From positions 83,368 to 147,367 of the forward strand of contig CALKOU010000003.1 in assembly GCA_938092005.1 (NCBI GenBank): a stretch of DNA of 64,000 nucleotides, written 5' to 3'. The notes under the pieces were generated by a model, which was not told the origin of the DNA, did no database searches, and saw nothing but the letters and a program-made list of their open reading frames with translations. Positions 62,858-64,000 of this stretch are shown piece after piece; position 1 is the first letter of the stretch; each line of letters opens with the position of its first letter. The position numbers and the translations under genes were made by a program. This DNA comes from an uncultured Flavobacteriaceae bacterium. GTDB taxonomy: Bacteria; Bacteroidota; Bacteroidia; Flavobacteriales; Flavobacteriaceae.

Positions 62858-63547
62858 TTAACCTACCTTAGTATCAATGAGAATGCTTGGGCTCATCGTA
62901 CTTGACATGGCGATACTTTTAATGTATGCACCTTTCGAAGACGATGGCTTTAACTTCATTAGTGTTTGCAACAGTTCGTTAGCATTGCCCGAAATTTTGT
63001 CCGCATCAAAAGATGCTTTTCCAATAGAGGCATGCACAATTCCTGTTTTATCCACTTTAAAGTCAATTTTTCCTGCTTTTACTTCACGAACAGCTTTCGC
63101 TACGTCCATTGTTACCGTGCCTGTTTTTGGGTTTGGCATTAATCCTCTAGGTCCTAAAACACGACCTAGTGGACCTAACTTACCCATTACACTTGGCATA
63201 GTAATGATAACGTCAACGTCTGTCCATCCGTCTTTGATTTTTTGCAGGTACTCATCTAACCCTACAAAATCAGCTCCAGCTTCTTGTGCTTCGGCTTCTT
63301 TGTCGGGTGTAACTAAGGCCAAAACTCGAATGTCTTGACCTGTACCGTGCGGAAGTGTAACCACGCCACGAACCATTTGGTTCGCTTTACGCGGATCAAC
63401 TCCTAATCGAACGGCTAGGTCGATAGACTCATCGAACTTTGAACTAGCGATTTCTTTTACCAGTGCGGAAGCATCCTGTAGCGAGTACAGTTTTGTCCGG
63501 TCTACTTTACTGAGCGCTTCTTTACGCTTTTTTGTAATTTTTCCCAT
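62858..63547 (-). CDS. rplA: 50S ribosomal protein L1
   Basis: [69 protein letters not shown]. Confidence 0.98.
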   Translation of the reverse strand: MGKITKKRKEALSKVDRTKLYSLQDASALVKEIASSKFDESIDLAVRLGVDPRKANQMVRGVVTLPHGTGQDIRVLALVTPDKEAEAQEAGADFVGLDEYLQKIKDGWTDVDVIITMPSVMGKLGPLGRVLGPRGLMPNPKTGTVTMDVAKAVREVKAGKIDFKVDKTGIVHASIGKASFDADKISGNANELLQTLMKLKPSSSKGAYIKSIAMSSTMSPSILIDTKVG

Positions 63548-63559
63548 GTTTCACTTCAA

Positions 63560-63997
63560 TTAAAAAGGGGAATTTCCTTTGACAGTAAATCCCATTGAAC
63601 GAGCAGTCCCAGCTACCATTTTCATGGCAGACTCAACGGTAAATGCATTTAAATCCTGCATTTTATCCTCCGCAATAGTGCGTACTTGATCCCAAGAAAC
63701 GCTTGCCACTTTACTGCGGTTGGGCTCACCTGAACCTTTTTTAACCTTGGCGGCTTCCATCAATTGAACGGCTGCGGGTGGCGTTTTTACAACAAAGTCA
63801 AAAGACTTATCAGCATACACAGAAATAACCACTGGCAAAACTTTGCCAGCTTTATCTTGGGTTCTTGCATTAAACTGCTTACAAAACTCCATGATATTTA
63901 CTCCTGCGGCCCCCAGAGCGGGTCCAACCGGCGGCGATGGATTCGCGGCGCCTCCCCTAACTTGTAGTTTTACTACTTTACTTACTTCTTTAGCCAT
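63560..63997 (-). CDS. rplK: 50S ribosomal protein L11
   Basis: [47 protein letters not shown]. Confidence 0.98.
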   Translation of the reverse strand: MAKEVSKVVKLQVRGGAANPSPPVGPALGAAGVNIMEFCKQFNARTQDKAGKVLPVVISVYADKSFDFVVKTPPAAVQLMEAAKVKKGSGEPNRSKVASVSWDQVRTIAEDKMQDLNAFTVESAMKMVAGTARSMGFTVKGNSPF

Positions 63998-64000
63998 TAT

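Overview
Core-genome segment of a marine-type Bacteroidetes bacterium, probably Flavobacteriaceae. The lineage is inferred from T9SS C-terminal sorting domains, TAnnTTTG-type promoters and DUF4252/DUF4295/DUF3467 families. Coding density is high and most genes are housekeeping: rplK-rplA-rplJ-rplL-rpoB-rpoC, rpsF-rpsR-rplI, rpmB-rpmG, hisS, priA, purB, mnmA, yidC, pyrG, guaA, bshC, rimO, ftsY, recR, fabH, htpG, idi, prfC. Accessory content includes a multidomain GH81 laminarinase, two other T9SS-exported proteins, an ECF sigma/DUF4252 cluster, a cobalamin-riboswitch TonB receptor diverging from a DUF6580 membrane protein, and two glycosyltransferases. I found no CRISPR array, complete mobile element, tRNA or rRNA gene, and no obvious new multi-gene system. 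The best candidate for something undescribed is a short transcription unit on the minus strand between htpG and fabH (about 41791-41962). It has a consensus Bacteroidetes promoter (TTG-N19-TATATTTG), an 11-aa aromatic-rich mini-ORF (MITHIPFYWFV) and a strong intrinsic terminator (9-bp stem plus T8), so it could be a leader/attenuator or a small RNA. Other notable items are a dispersed-repeat fragment inserted in frame into mnmA, a 37-bp hairpin between rplL and rpoB, a possible ECF autoregulatory promoter, and a possible degraded T9SS domain remnant. All calls were made by reading the sequence; no database search was run.
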